NCBI GenBank assembly: GCA_013138755.1
Contig: WTCC01000079.1
Coordinates: 1 to 9,936 of the forward strand
Length of the DNA stretch: 9,936 nucleotides
DNA from: Gammaproteobacteria bacterium
Lineage (GTDB): Bacteria; Pseudomonadota; Gammaproteobacteria; SZUA-229
Reading direction: 5' to 3'
Shown here: positions 1 to 7,144 of the stretch, one piece after another
Position numbering within the stretch: position 1 is the stretch's first letter
How the letters are laid out: every line of letters starts with the position of its first letter
Program-made: the position numbers and the translations under genes
Notes under the pieces: model-generated
The model's input: the letters and a program-made list of their open reading frames with translations, nothing else
Told to the model about the DNA's origin: nothing
The model's database searches: none

Positions 1-90
1 AGCCAGGGATGGCGGTGCGCGTATGTACAGGATGTACGGTATAGCGTAAGGAGCCAGGGATGGCAGTGCGCGTATGTACAGGATGTACGG
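1..90 (+). repeat. Tandem direct repeat, two 39-base copies with 51-base period
   Basis: Positions 1-39 and 52-90 are identical except for one base (G14 versus A65). Each copy contains two hairpins: GCCA-GGGA-TGGC and GTACA-GGA-TGTAC. The 12 bases after the first copy (40-51) link it directly to the second. A third partial copy of the same unit, lacking the first hairpin, lies at 307-335. The first copy touches the window edge, so more copies may lie upstream. Confidence 0.85.
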
Positions 91-147
91 ACAGATATAA
101 GCTCCAGGCAACATCTGCACTTCCGCCATCCGTGGCGGTCGTATAGC
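62..147 (+). repeat. Long direct repeat, copy 1 (partner 307-390)
   Basis: This 86-base stretch matches 307-390 nearly throughout. It contains in order the GTACA-GGA-TGTAC hairpin (76-88), a CAGAT/ATCTG stem (92-96/113-117) and the CCGCCA-TCCG-TGGCGG hairpin (123-138), ending in GTATAGC. The only region of clear divergence is the loop of the middle stem (about 103-120), which suggests that the stems matter more than the loop sequence there. Confidence 0.85.
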
Positions 148-162
148 ACAAAGAGCCTGCGA

Positions 163-178
163 CCCACATGGATGTGGG
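163..178 (+). promoter_or_regulatory. Perfect hairpin with ACATGGATGT core, putative CsrA/RsmA site
   Basis: CCCACA pairs with TGTGGG around a TGGA loop. The loop and closing pairs read ACATGGATGT, which matches the conserved ACA-N-GGA-NGU part of the CsrA consensus. The pairing is seen directly; protein binding is inferred. Confidence 0.45.
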
Positions 179-245
179 AAGGTACGATTCCAAGGAAGGA
201 AACGGTAGAGTCGAGTCTGGAACAGAGACCGAGAGTAACGCAGGA

Positions 246-265
246 CGCTTACATGGAAGTAAGCG
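246..265 (+). promoter_or_regulatory. Perfect 7-bp hairpin with ATGGAA loop, putative CsrA/RsmA site
   Basis: CGCTTAC pairs perfectly with GTAAGCG, leaving the six-base loop ATGGAA. The centre reads ACATGGAAGT, another variant of the GGA-in-loop pattern. It does not overlap the direct repeats, so the pattern is not only a product of duplication. Confidence 0.45.
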
Positions 266-306
266 GTAGAACGACTCAGGAGACAAAGTCGATCAGTTAC
301 CGAGAA

Positions 307-390
307 GGCGGTGCGCGTATGTACAGGATGTACGGACAGATATAAGCTTCAGAATATCTGCAATTCCGCCATCCGTGGCGGTCGTATAGC
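307..390 (+). repeat. Long direct repeat, copy 2 (partner 62-147)
   Basis: This is the second copy of the 85-base unit. Its middle stem is longer than in copy 1: CAGATAT (337-343) pairs with ATATCTG (354-360), seven base pairs against five. The CCGCCA-TCCG-TGGCGG hairpin is at 366-381. After GTATAGCGTAAGGAG it continues into a degenerate copy of the first unit (397-409), where the stem survives as GTCA/TGGC through a U-G wobble pair. Confidence 0.85.
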
Positions 391-477
391 GTAAGGAGTC
401 AAGGTTGGCAAAGAGCGACGTATTTAACAGCAGACTTCTCCTATTGAATCGATAGTACTGACTAATATTTATTGAGA

Positions 478-726
478 ATGCCTTTGGACTTTACACTCTT
501 TTCCCGCAGTAATTGCCCACTCTGTGAGGCGATGGAAGAGGAATTAAGACCGTTTGTTTCGCGCTATCAGCTTACGATCAAACACCGATATATTGATAAT
601 GAGCCTGAGTTAGTACAGTTGTATGGCGATAAGGTGCCAGTATTAACTTTAGATGACGAAACACTATGTGAGTATTTTCTCGATTCTGAGTTGTTGCTAA
701 ACACGATCAATAAGAGCAATCATTAA
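478..726 (+). CDS. Glutaredoxin-like family protein (DUF836 type)
   Basis: This small thioredoxin-fold protein of 82 residues is probably a cytoplasmic thiol-disulfide protein; its substrate is unknown. It has a CxxC redox motif, CPLC, at residues 13-16 in the usual place after the first beta strand, and the Val-Pro-Val segment at 53-55 is the cis-proline loop that faces the active site. Length fits the DUF836/glutaredoxin 2-like family. I start it at ATG 478; an in-frame TTG at 472 would add two residues. Neither has a good Shine-Dalgarno sequence. The gene sits 52 bases before lepA in the same direction, a common gammaproteobacterial arrangement, so it is probably the first gene of the operon seen here. 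The fold is well supported; the physiological role is not known. Confidence 0.85.
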   Translation: MPLDFTLFSRSNCPLCEAMEEELRPFVSRYQLTIKHRYIDNEPELVQLYGDKVPVLTLDDETLCEYFLDSELLLNTINKSNH

Positions 727-778
727 ATCGGTCTCTGGCAGATGTCGATTAAAACAATTTCATAACACTAGATTATTA

Positions 779-2569
779 ATGAAAAACATTCGTAACTTTT
801 CTATTATCGCGCATATCGACCACGGTAAATCGACACTGGCAGATCGTTTGATCCAAGCATGTGACGGCTTAAGTGAGCGTGAGATGGATGCGCAGGTACT
901 CGACTCAATGGATATTGAGCGTGAGCGCGGTATCACCATCAAAGCACAGAGTGTCACCTTGAACTACACGGCAGATGATGGAGAGGTCTACCAGTTAAAT
1001 TTCATCGATACGCCTGGCCATGTGGATTTTTCATATGAAGTCTCTCGTTCCTTAGCGGCCTGTGAAGGTGCGCTACTGATCGTTGATGCATCTCAGGGCG
1101 TTGAGGCGCAAAGTGTTGCAAATTGCTATACAGCTCTCGAACAGGGGCTTGAAGTTGTTCCTGTGCTCAATAAGATTGACCTGCCCGCCGCAGACCCAGA
1201 ACGTGTCTGTGAAGAAATCGAAGATGTTATTGGCATAGACGCGAGCAATGCCCTGCGTGTGAGTGCAAAAACGGGTGAGGGTGTTCATGAATTACTGGAG
1301 CAGATAGTCGCAGAGATTCCTCCACCCGGAGGTACCAGGGATGCGCCATTACAGGCTTTGATTATTGATTCCTGGTTCGATTCATATGTCGGTGTCATTA
1401 TCCTGGTCCGGGTAATGCAGGGTGAGATAACACCTCGTAAAAAAATGATGGTGATGTCTTCGCAGCGTAGTTATCTGGTCGATAAAGTGGGTGTGTTTAC
1501 CCCTAAGCGAGAAAATCGAGATAGTTTATCAGCAGGGCAAGTCGGGTTCATTATCGCCAGCCTGAAAGAAATTGATTCGGCAAAAGTGGGCGACACCATC
1601 ACCATGACAGACAATCCTTCGAGTGAAGCGCTCAGTGGATTTAAAGAGGTGCAACCACGTGTATTCGCAGGTATGTTTCCAGTCAGTTCTGATGACTACA
1701 ATGATTTTCGTGATTCACTGGATAAATTGACCTTGAATGATGCCTCATTGCACTATGAGCCAGAAAATTCATCGGCGTTAGGTCTAGGTTTTCGGATCGG
1801 TTTCCTTGGCATGTTGCACATGGAAATTATTCAGGAGCGTCTGGAGCGAGAATACGACTTAAATTTAATCACCACAGCACCAACGGTCGTATATGAAGTA
1901 TTAGATACCAAAGGTGAGGTGTTTGAAATTCATAATCCGGCAGACTTGCCAGAGGTGAATTTTATTGAAGAACTGCGCGAGCCTATCATTAAAACGAATA
2001 TTCTGGTGCCGCAGGAATACGTCGGTAACGTGATAACACTGTGTGTTGAAAAACGCGGTGTACAATTAAATATGCAGTACATGGGCAATCAGGTTTCATT
2101 GCAGTATGATATGCCTCTGAGTGAAGTGGTTCTCGACTTCTTTGATCGATTGAAATCGGTCAGTCGAGGTTACGCTTCTTTCGATTATGAATTTGATCGT
2201 TTTCAGGCAGCGGATCTGGTCAAAGTTGATATTCTAATAAATAATGAACGAGTTGACGCATTGTCTATTATCGCCCATCGTGATACCAGTATTAAAAGAG
2301 GGCGTGACGTGGTTGATAAGATGCGTGAACTGATTCCGCGCCAGATGTTTGACATCGCCATCCAGGCAGCGATTGGCCGTAGTATTATCGCGCGCTCGAC
2401 GGTTAAAGCGCTGCGTAAAAATGTTACGGCAAAATGTTACGGTGGTGATGTCTCCCGTAAACGTAAGTTGCTGGAAAAACAGAAAAAAGGTAAAAAACGG
2501 ATGAAGCAGTTCGGTAAGGTAGAAATACCTCAAGAAGCCTTTTTAGCTGTCTTAAAAGTAGATAAATAG
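779..2569 (+). CDS. lepA: Elongation factor 4 (LepA), ribosome back-translocating GTPase
   Basis: LepA is a translational GTPase that acts on the ribosome, where it can reverse translocation and affects initiation and ribosome assembly. The 596 residues match the usual family length (599 in E. coli). GTPase motifs are intact: G1 AHIDHGKST at 11-19, the switch I segment around RGITI at 50-54, G3 DTPGH at 77-81, G4 NKID at 131-134. The LepA-specific C-terminal tail is present, with the [20 protein letters not shown] segment near the end. That basic tail separates LepA from EF-G and TypA. The ATG at 779 gives the canonical [17 protein letters not shown] start. No strong ribosome binding site is seen before it. 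lepB follows after 46 bases. Confidence 0.98.
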   Translation: MKNIRNFSIIAHIDHGKSTLADRLIQACDGLSEREMDAQVLDSMDIERERGITIKAQSVTLNYTADDGEVYQLNFIDTPGHVDFSYEVSRSLAACEGALLIVDASQGVEAQSVANCYTALEQGLEVVPVLNKIDLPAADPERVCEEIEDVIGIDASNALRVSAKTGEGVHELLEQIVAEIPPPGGTRDAPLQALIIDSWFDSYVGVIILVRVMQGEITPRKKMMVMSSQRSYLVDKVGVFTPKRENRDSLSAGQVGFIIASLKEIDSAKVGDTITMTDNPSSEALSGFKEVQPRVFAGMFPVSSDDYNDFRDSLDKLTLNDASLHYEPENSSALGLGFRIGFLGMLHMEIIQERLEREYDLNLITTAPTVVYEVLDTKGEVFEIHNPADLPEVNFIEELREPIIKTNILVPQEYVGNVITLCVEKRGVQLNMQYMGNQVSLQYDMPLSEVVLDFFDRLKSVSRGYASFDYEFDRFQAADLVKVDILINNERVDALSIIAHRDTSIKRGRDVVDKMRELIPRQMFDIAIQAAIGRSIIARSTVKALRKNVTAKCYGGDVSRKRKLLEKQKKGKKRMKQFGKVEIPQEAFLAVLKVDK

Positions 2570-2615
2570 CAAATAACACCTAAACTTCTAACAATGATTT
2601 TACTGCGAACTTGAA

Positions 2616-3419
2616 ATGATACTCGATTTTTCTTTTTATTTATTTGTAGCTGTCGTCTTTACCGGGACTGTCTGGTTGATCGATCAGTGGTTTCTGAAAC
2701 CGAAGCGTGAACAGGTCGTGCTCGAGTCAAGCGATGTTCACCAGGGAGTTGAAGTTAGTCGGAGAGGTAAAGAACCTGTCATCGTCGAATATTCAAAATC
2801 TTTTTTCCCTGTGTTGCTGATCGTTTTTCTGTTGCGAGGGTTTATCGTCGAACCGTTTCGGATTCCTTCGGGATCGATGTTGCCATCGTTATATATCGGT
2901 GACTTCATATTGGTTAACAAGTTTGCTTATGGTATCAAGCTACCAGTACTGAACAAAAAAATTATCGAGATTGATACGCCTGAGCGAGGTGATGTTGTCG
3001 TCTTTCGTTACCCGCGTGATCCGAGTTTAGACTACATAAAACGGATCATCGGTTTACCGGGTGATCATATAGCGTATTACAACAAAGTACTGTACGTAAA
3101 CAGTAAACCGGTAGTAAGAGATTACGTCGGTCGCTACATGGGGCCAGGACAAACTGCTGCTAATGAGTATGACGAGAAATTAGGCGACGACGCTGAGCAT
3201 TCGATGTTGTTATTGCCAGCAAGACCTAATAACTTGCAAGGTGAGTGGATCGTGCCAGAAGAAACGTTTTTTGTTATGGGAGACAATCGCGACAACAGTA
3301 ATGATAGCCGCGTCTGGGGGCCCGTACCTGAAAGTAATTTAATCGGTAAAGCTTTTATGATCTGGATGCACTTCAGTGATGAGATGCATCTGGAACGCAT
3401 TGGAAATACAATTAAGTAG
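2616..3419 (+). CDS. lepB: Signal peptidase I
   Basis: This inner-membrane serine protease removes signal peptides from exported preproteins on the periplasmic side. It uses a Ser-Lys dyad: Ser87 lies in PSGSM (84-88) and Lys142 in YIKRIIGLPGD. The conserved C-terminal box MGDNRDNSNDSRVWGPVP is at 221-238. Two N-terminal hydrophobic segments, about residues 3-22 and 63-79, are the transmembrane helices, with a charged cytoplasmic loop between them. At 267 residues it is shorter than E. coli LepB (324) but close to many gammaproteobacterial versions. The linkage lepA-lepB is conserved. All key residues are present. Confidence 0.97.
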   Translation: MILDFSFYLFVAVVFTGTVWLIDQWFLKPKREQVVLESSDVHQGVEVSRRGKEPVIVEYSKSFFPVLLIVFLLRGFIVEPFRIPSGSMLPSLYIGDFILVNKFAYGIKLPVLNKKIIEIDTPERGDVVVFRYPRDPSLDYIKRIIGLPGDHIAYYNKVLYVNSKPVVRDYVGRYMGPGQTAANEYDEKLGDDAEHSMLLLPARPNNLQGEWIVPEETFFVMGDNRDNSNDSRVWGPVPESNLIGKAFMIWMHFSDEMHLERIGNTIK

Positions 3420-3421
3420 GC

Positions 3422-3425
3422 GAGG
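3422..3425 (+). promoter_or_regulatory. Ribosome binding site of the DUF4845 gene (sets start at 3436)
   Basis: GAGG lies 10 bases before ATG 3436, immediately after the lepB stop codon. It favours this start over an in-frame ATG at 3376 that lies inside lepB. Confidence 0.6.
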
Positions 3426-3435
3426 TAGTCATATA

Positions 3436-3837
3436 ATGGAAAAATCTATAAAAAAATCAATGGCAAATCCCATGAAAAAACAGCGGGGCATGACCTTAAT
3501 AAGTTGGATTATTATTCTCGTCTTCTTATTATTTCAGGGCGTAATAGCGATGAATGTTTTGCCTGTTTATCTGACTGATTCAAACGTTACGAAAATTATG
3601 AAGGCTTTACCTCAGGATGCTAAGGCGAAAGGGCTGACACCGTATTACTTGAAAATTCTAGTTGCTAAACGTTTAAATATTAATAGTATTTATTCAGTAA
3701 CAGCTGAGCACATCACCATTCAGAGTGGTCGTGGTTCACATATCGTCATCATCGAATATGAGCCACGCGGCAAATTAATAGGCAATCTCGATTATATTAT
3801 TAGCTTTAGGCATGAAGCTAAAGTATCAGCACATTAG
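3436..3837 (+). CDS. DUF4845 family single-pass membrane protein
   Basis: This protein of 133 residues has unknown function. It matches the small gene found between lepB and rnc in many gammaproteobacteria (PA0769-like, DUF4845). A basic N-terminus (residues 3-17) precedes one hydrophobic helix at about 20-42, then a soluble domain of about 90 residues, predicted periplasmic by the positive-inside rule. The junction reads QRGMTLIS, which resembles the type IV prepilin cleavage region (Gly followed by a hydrophobic helix) but has Ser23 where prepilins have the conserved Glu5. The start at ATG 3436 is chosen because GAGG precedes it and because the longer frame from 3376 would overlap lepB by 44 bases. 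The family assignment rests on position and the N-terminal pattern. Confidence 0.85.
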   Translation: MEKSIKKSMANPMKKQRGMTLISWIIILVFLLFQGVIAMNVLPVYLTDSNVTKIMKALPQDAKAKGLTPYYLKILVAKRLNINSIYSVTAEHITIQSGRGSHIVIIEYEPRGKLIGNLDYIISFRHEAKVSAH

Positions 3838-3857
3838 CTATTAAATGAGTATTCTTT

Positions 3858-4553
3858 ATGGCGCAGTCTAAAGTCATTACGGCTTTACTTAAACAATTAG
3901 AATACTCATTCGTTAATGCTGAATTACTCGATGAAGCATTAACACATAGAAGTGCAGCAGCTAAAAATAATGAACGCCTTGAATTCCTTGGTGATGGAAT
4001 CTTAAATTTCGTTATCGCTCATGAGCTATTCAAGCGTTACCCAGATGTCCAGGAAGGTGATCTGAGCCGTTTACGTGCAACTCTCGTGAATAAGGAGTCT
4101 TTAGCTGAAATCGCTAAGCATCTGAATCTAAGTGAAGTCATCAAGTTAGGTTCTGGTGAGCTTAAGAGCGGTGGTTTCCGTCGGCCTTCCATCCTTGCGG
4201 ACGCAGTAGAAAGTATCTTCGGTGCCGTTTACAGTGACAGCGGTTTTGAGTCATGTCGTGACTTAATCGTCCGTCTATATGAAAAACGTTTAGCTTCACC
4301 TATTGATCTGCAAAGCTTAAAAGACGCTAAAACCCAGTTACAGGAGTTGCTGCAATCACGTCATTATGCATTGCCTGAGTATCAGGTCGTTAAGATAACA
4401 GGGCAGGCACATGCGCAGGTTTTTCACGTAAGATGCAGTATCGAAAAAATGAATATTCAGGTTGATGGAGAAGGTAAAAGTCGTCGTAAAGCTGAGCAAG
4501 TTTCGGCAGAAAAGGCCATCATCAAAGTGACAGCACACTACGGTAGTAAATAA
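3858..4553 (+). CDS. rnc: Ribonuclease III
   Basis: RNase III is a double-strand-specific endoribonuclease that processes the rRNA precursor and some mRNAs and works as a dimer. The 231 residues carry the two expected domains. The catalytic domain (about 1-150) has the signature NERLEFLGD at 38-46, with metal-binding Glu42 and Asp46, and Asp115 and Glu118 in ADAVESIFGA. The double-stranded RNA-binding domain (about 156-226) ends in the GKSRRKAEQVSAEKA helix. All catalytic acidic residues are present. ATG 3858 is preceded by a weak TGAG eight bases upstream. The stop codon is one base from the start proposed for era, matching the usual rnc-era pairing. Confidence 0.97.
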   Translation: MAQSKVITALLKQLEYSFVNAELLDEALTHRSAAAKNNERLEFLGDGILNFVIAHELFKRYPDVQEGDLSRLRATLVNKESLAEIAKHLNLSEVIKLGSGELKSGGFRRPSILADAVESIFGAVYSDSGFESCRDLIVRLYEKRLASPIDLQSLKDAKTQLQELLQSRHYALPEYQVVKITGQAHAQVFHVRCSIEKMNIQVDGEGKSRRKAEQVSAEKAIIKVTAHYGSK

Positions 4554-4554
4554 A

Positions 4555-5466
4555 TTGACAGATTCAAAGATGGCAGAAAAAAATAAGCGCTGTGGTTATA
4601 TCGCGATAGTCGGACGACCAAACGTCGGTAAATCTACTCTACTTAATCATATCCTTGGTATGAAGCTGAGCATCACTTCGCGCAAACCTCAGACGACACG
4701 GCATCAGATTCTGGGCGTTAAAACCCAGGAGAATATTCAAGCGATCTATGTGGATACTCCTGGGATTCATCAGCGTCGCGGTACGGCGATTAATAAGTAC
4801 ATGAACCGTGCTGCAACGTCGGTGTTGAACGATGTCGATGTTATTCTTTTTGTGGTGCAGGCAAAAAAATGGACTGAAGAAGATCAAGCTATCATCGAAA
4901 AATTTAAAACGGTCAGTTGTCCGATTGTTTTAGTGGTCAACAAAATAGATACGCTGGCGAATAAAAAAGAACTATTACCTTTAATCGATGAGCTATCAAC
5001 GCAATACGATTTTGCCGAAATCTTACCTGTTTCTGCCCTGAGCGGAACGAATGTGGAGATGTTGGAGCAGAAAATAACACCGTTACTCCCTGAAAATGAA
5101 CATGTCTATCCAGATGATCAGGTAACTGATCGAAGCATGCGTTTTCTTGCCTCTGAGATTATCAGAGAAAAGTTAATACGAGAGTTAGGTCAGGAGTTAC
5201 CCTATACCTCTACGGTCAGTATTGATAAATATGTTGATGATCCGGATATCGTTCACATTCACGCTACTATCTATGTCGAGAGTGCTGGCCAAAAAGCTAT
5301 TATTATCGGTAAGAAAGGCAGCCGGCTAAAGAGTATAGGAACAAAAGCACGCGAAGATATTAGTAAAATGATCGAGACTAAAGTTTATCTGAATCTCTGG
5401 GTTAAAGTACGAGAAGGCTGGTCAAATGATGAGCGTGCGCTTCGTGGTTTGGGTTATGGTGAATAA
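4555..5466 (+). CDS. era: GTPase Era, 30S ribosome maturation factor
   Basis: Era is an essential GTPase that binds the 3' end of 16S rRNA and helps 30S subunit assembly. The G domain has G1 GRPNVGKST at 20-28, G3 DTPG at 67-70, G4 NKID at 129-132 and G5 SAL at 160-162. The C-terminal KH domain has the IIGKKGSRLK loop with GxxG at 252-255, the RNA contact. The length of 303 residues is normal. The start is uncertain. TTG 4555 gives an MTD N-terminus like that of many relatives and has GGTAG eight bases before it. ATG 4570 would remove five residues and still leave a complete protein. Either way translation is probably coupled to rnc. Confidence 0.97.
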   Translation: MTDSKMAEKNKRCGYIAIVGRPNVGKSTLLNHILGMKLSITSRKPQTTRHQILGVKTQENIQAIYVDTPGIHQRRGTAINKYMNRAATSVLNDVDVILFVVQAKKWTEEDQAIIEKFKTVSCPIVLVVNKIDTLANKKELLPLIDELSTQYDFAEILPVSALSGTNVEMLEQKITPLLPENEHVYPDDQVTDRSMRFLASEIIREKLIRELGQELPYTSTVSIDKYVDDPDIVHIHATIYVESAGQKAIIIGKKGSRLKSIGTKAREDISKMIETKVYLNLWVKVREGWSNDERALRGLGYGE

Positions 5467-5475
5467 CCCTATCTG

Positions 5476-6222
5476 ATGAATGTAGTTAACACGCAGATTG
5501 CATACTTATTGCATAAACGTGCATATCGAGAAACTAGTAGTATCCTGGAAGTACTAACAAAAGACTATGGGCGTGTATCGTTGATGGCACGAGGGACGCG
5601 CGGAGCGCGTTCAAAAATAGCGGGTAGCTTAATGTTGTTTACTCCGTTGGTTATCAGCTGGCAGGGTAAAGGAGCATTGCCTTATCTAAAAAGCATAGAG
5701 AGGGCCGATCTAAAAGCACCTGTGCTCAAAAACAGATCATTACTTTCCGCCATGTATATCAATGAGTTATTGATGTATATGTTGCATAAAGATGATGTCC
5801 ATGAGGATGTATTCGAACACTATCATCGCTGCCTTTATCTACTGGGAGATGAGGGTAATCTGGAGATATCTCTGCGTGAGTTTGAAATAAAATTTTTAGA
5901 GATGCTTGGATTTGGTCTTAATCTGAGTGTTGAAGCGGATACAGGGGAAGTTATCTCGTCAGACCAGATCTATAACTATTTTTTAGAACATGGTGCTGTA
6001 AAGAGTAATTCTAATCAGGATGCATCTGTGCCGAAAATATCTGGAGCCTGTTTGTTGGCGCTCACAGAAAATCGCTTTCAGGAAATATCAGAAAATTCAG
6101 TACATCTGGCTGAATTAAAGCAGTTGATGAGGTATGTCATCAATTTTCATCTCGGTAATAAAAAATTGAAAAGCAGAGAAATGTTTAAACCCGTCGCAAA
6201 TAAGTCACACATACAAGGTTAA
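5476..6222 (+). CDS. recO: DNA repair protein RecO
   Basis: RecO works with RecR (and RecF) to load RecA onto SSB-coated single-stranded DNA at gaps, and it anneals strands. This 248-residue protein is close to E. coli RecO (242). The N-terminal OB-fold (about 1-80) has the family features AYLLHKRAYRETS and, after it, the GRVSLMARGTRG segment rich in Arg and Lys. A helical domain follows, with LREFEIKFLEMLGFGLNL at about 136-153, and the C-terminus has the usual KKLKSREMF-type ending. No zinc-binding cysteine cluster is seen, as in the enteric type. ATG 5476 starts nine bases after the era stop. In related genomes pdxJ comes next; here it does not. Confidence 0.95.
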   Translation: MNVVNTQIAYLLHKRAYRETSSILEVLTKDYGRVSLMARGTRGARSKIAGSLMLFTPLVISWQGKGALPYLKSIERADLKAPVLKNRSLLSAMYINELLMYMLHKDDVHEDVFEHYHRCLYLLGDEGNLEISLREFEIKFLEMLGFGLNLSVEADTGEVISSDQIYNYFLEHGAVKSNSNQDASVPKISGACLLALTENRFQEISENSVHLAELKQLMRYVINFHLGNKKLKSREMFKPVANKSHIQG

Positions 6223-6310
6223 TTAACAATTTAGTGATCATATAACACGCTGTTTATTGCAGTTTGGCTAATTCCTTCTATTCTATAAAGTAGCTTTTGT
6301 TATTCTCTTT

Positions 6311-6315
6311 GAAGG
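6311..6315 (+). promoter_or_regulatory. Ribosome binding site of the CheR-like gene (sets start at 6323)
   Basis: GAAGG ends seven bases before ATG 6323, an ideal spacing. It favours this ATG over an in-frame TTG at 6317, which would be only one base from the site. Confidence 0.7.
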
Positions 6316-6322
6316 TTTGTAT

Positions 6323-7144
6323 ATGTCACCCAATGCGTCACATAATTTCGATGATTTCGAACCACTTCTGGTCACTCTGCAAAATACACTAGGCGTTGTT
6401 GTGCCTGATGAACAGAGAAATGCTCTGGTCGAAAGAATCATTCCGTTACTCTCGATTTATGAGCTTGATTCTTTAACGGAACTGGCTAAAAATATTGAAG
6501 GTAGCCAGTCAGATAGCATACGATCAGTAGTGCTTGATGTGGTATCACAAACACAATTAAGCTGGGCTTTAAACTCCGAAGTAAAACACCTGTTAAATGA
6601 TTATGTGTTTTCACAGTTGCCTGACAATGCACGAGTGTGGATCATAGGCTGTGGTAAGGGGCAGTCAGCATACGCGGTGGTGATGGAAGCTGCAGAGTAC
6701 GAGTACAAAAATGACGTGCAAAAGAAATTACAATTTGTTGCAACTGATGTATCCGCAGCGGACATTAAATATGCGGAATCAGGTATCTATGAGCAGCAAC
6801 AGATACTCGACTTAAGTGAGGACTATAAAAGACTTTTTACATCGCCTAGTGGTGCGACAGCTGAAGTGCAGGTTAAGGAGAAAATTCGACAGAGTATTCG
6901 TTTTATAGAATGTGATTTAATGGCCGATTTTCAATCACTTGGCCAGATGGATCTAATAATATGTCCTGAAGCGCTGGCGTACTTTTCAAATGAAGTTAAG
7001 GCTGGCATTCTTCAACAGTGCTCGGATCTATTGAAGTCAGGCGGTATCTTTTTAACGGGTTATAACCAGATTATTATGCCTTCGACCGGTACATTGGAAA
7101 GAGTGGAGCATTCGGCTGGGATTTTTTATCGACAAAAGAACTGA
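6323..7144 (+). CDS. Degenerate CheR-like SAM-dependent methyltransferase
   Basis: The 273 residues follow the CheR layout: a helical N-terminal domain (about 8-85) and a Rossmann methyltransferase domain (about 100-270). Family landmarks are recognisable: WIIGCGKGQSAY at 106-117 where CheR has the SAM-loop W-x-x-GC-x-x-GEEPY, ATDVS at 140-144, SGIYEQQQI at 153-161, and CPEALAYF at 214-221 where CheR has CRNVLIYF. Many defining residues are changed: the TNETxFFR motif is SQTQLSWAL at 75-83 (the Arg becomes Leu), the GEE glutamate is Gln114, and the CRN motif is CPE. The glycine pattern GCGKG still fits a generic methyltransferase motif I. It may be a diverged methyltransferase with another substrate, or a non-catalytic regulator. 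No chemotaxis genes are nearby. It has its own ribosome binding site and a 100-base upstream gap, so it may be transcribed separately from recO. Confidence 0.75.
   Translation: MSPNASHNFDDFEPLLVTLQNTLGVVVPDEQRNALVERIIPLLSIYELDSLTELAKNIEGSQSDSIRSVVLDVVSQTQLSWALNSEVKHLLNDYVFSQLPDNARVWIIGCGKGQSAYAVVMEAAEYEYKNDVQKKLQFVATDVSAADIKYAESGIYEQQQILDLSEDYKRLFTSPSGATAEVQVKEKIRQSIRFIECDLMADFQSLGQMDLIICPEALAYFSNEVKAGILQQCSDLLKSGGIFLTGYNQIIMPSTGTLERVEHSAGIFYRQKN

Larger units (their letters stand above)
1..420 (+). ncRNA. Array of GGA-loop hairpins; candidate CsrB/RsmB-like CsrA-binding RNA, 5' end outside window
   Basis: No convincing gene is seen here; the stretch is packed with short stem-loops. Stems I can pair by eye: 2-5/10-13 and 53-56/61-64 (GCCA/TGGC, loop GGGA); 25-29/33-37, 76-80/84-88 and 321-325/329-333 (GTACA/TGTAC around GGA); 163-168/173-178 (CCCACA/TGTGGG, loop TGGA); 211-218/226-232 (one bulge, loop GGAACAG); 246-252/259-265 (CGCTTAC/GTAAGCG, loop ATGGAA); 272-276/287-291 (loop includes AGGA); 398-401/406-409. 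Seventeen GGA triplets occur on this strand, about 6 to 7 expected by chance. CsrA/RsmA binds GGA in hairpin loops with a consensus near RUACARGGAUGU, and CsrB-type RNAs carry many such loops. The match in form is good; the function is inference. No promoter or terminator is visible, so it could instead be a structured mRNA leader or a repeat family of other function. Confidence 0.5.

Noticed and set aside
1..345. Open reading frame on the plus strand from the window edge to TAA at 343-345 (114 codons), crossing the hairpin array
   Set aside because: The composition is explained by repeats and stem-loops, the translation is rich in Arg, Ser, Tyr and Trp without a recognisable domain, and the first in-frame ATG (172) lies inside a perfect hairpin with no ribosome binding site. 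The 3' end of a real upstream gene cannot be fully excluded without the flanking sequence.
1..420. CRISPR array
   Set aside because: The repeats are long, unequal in spacing, few in number and internally hairpin-rich, with no uniform spacers and no cas genes.
444..468. Promoter for the glutaredoxin gene (TTGAAT and TAATAT)
   Set aside because: The spacing is only 13 bases, and the predicted start of transcription would fall almost on the start codon.
3376..3435. N-terminal extension of the DUF4845 protein starting at ATG 3376
   Set aside because: It overlaps the end of lepB by 44 bases, lacks a ribosome binding site, and the start at 3436 has GAGG and gives the normal family N-terminus.
6257..6289. 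Promoter before the CheR-like gene (TTGCAG or TTGGCT with TATAAA)
   Set aside because: The spacings are 21 and 14 bases, both poor for a sigma-70 promoter. A promoter in this gap is plausible but I cannot place it.
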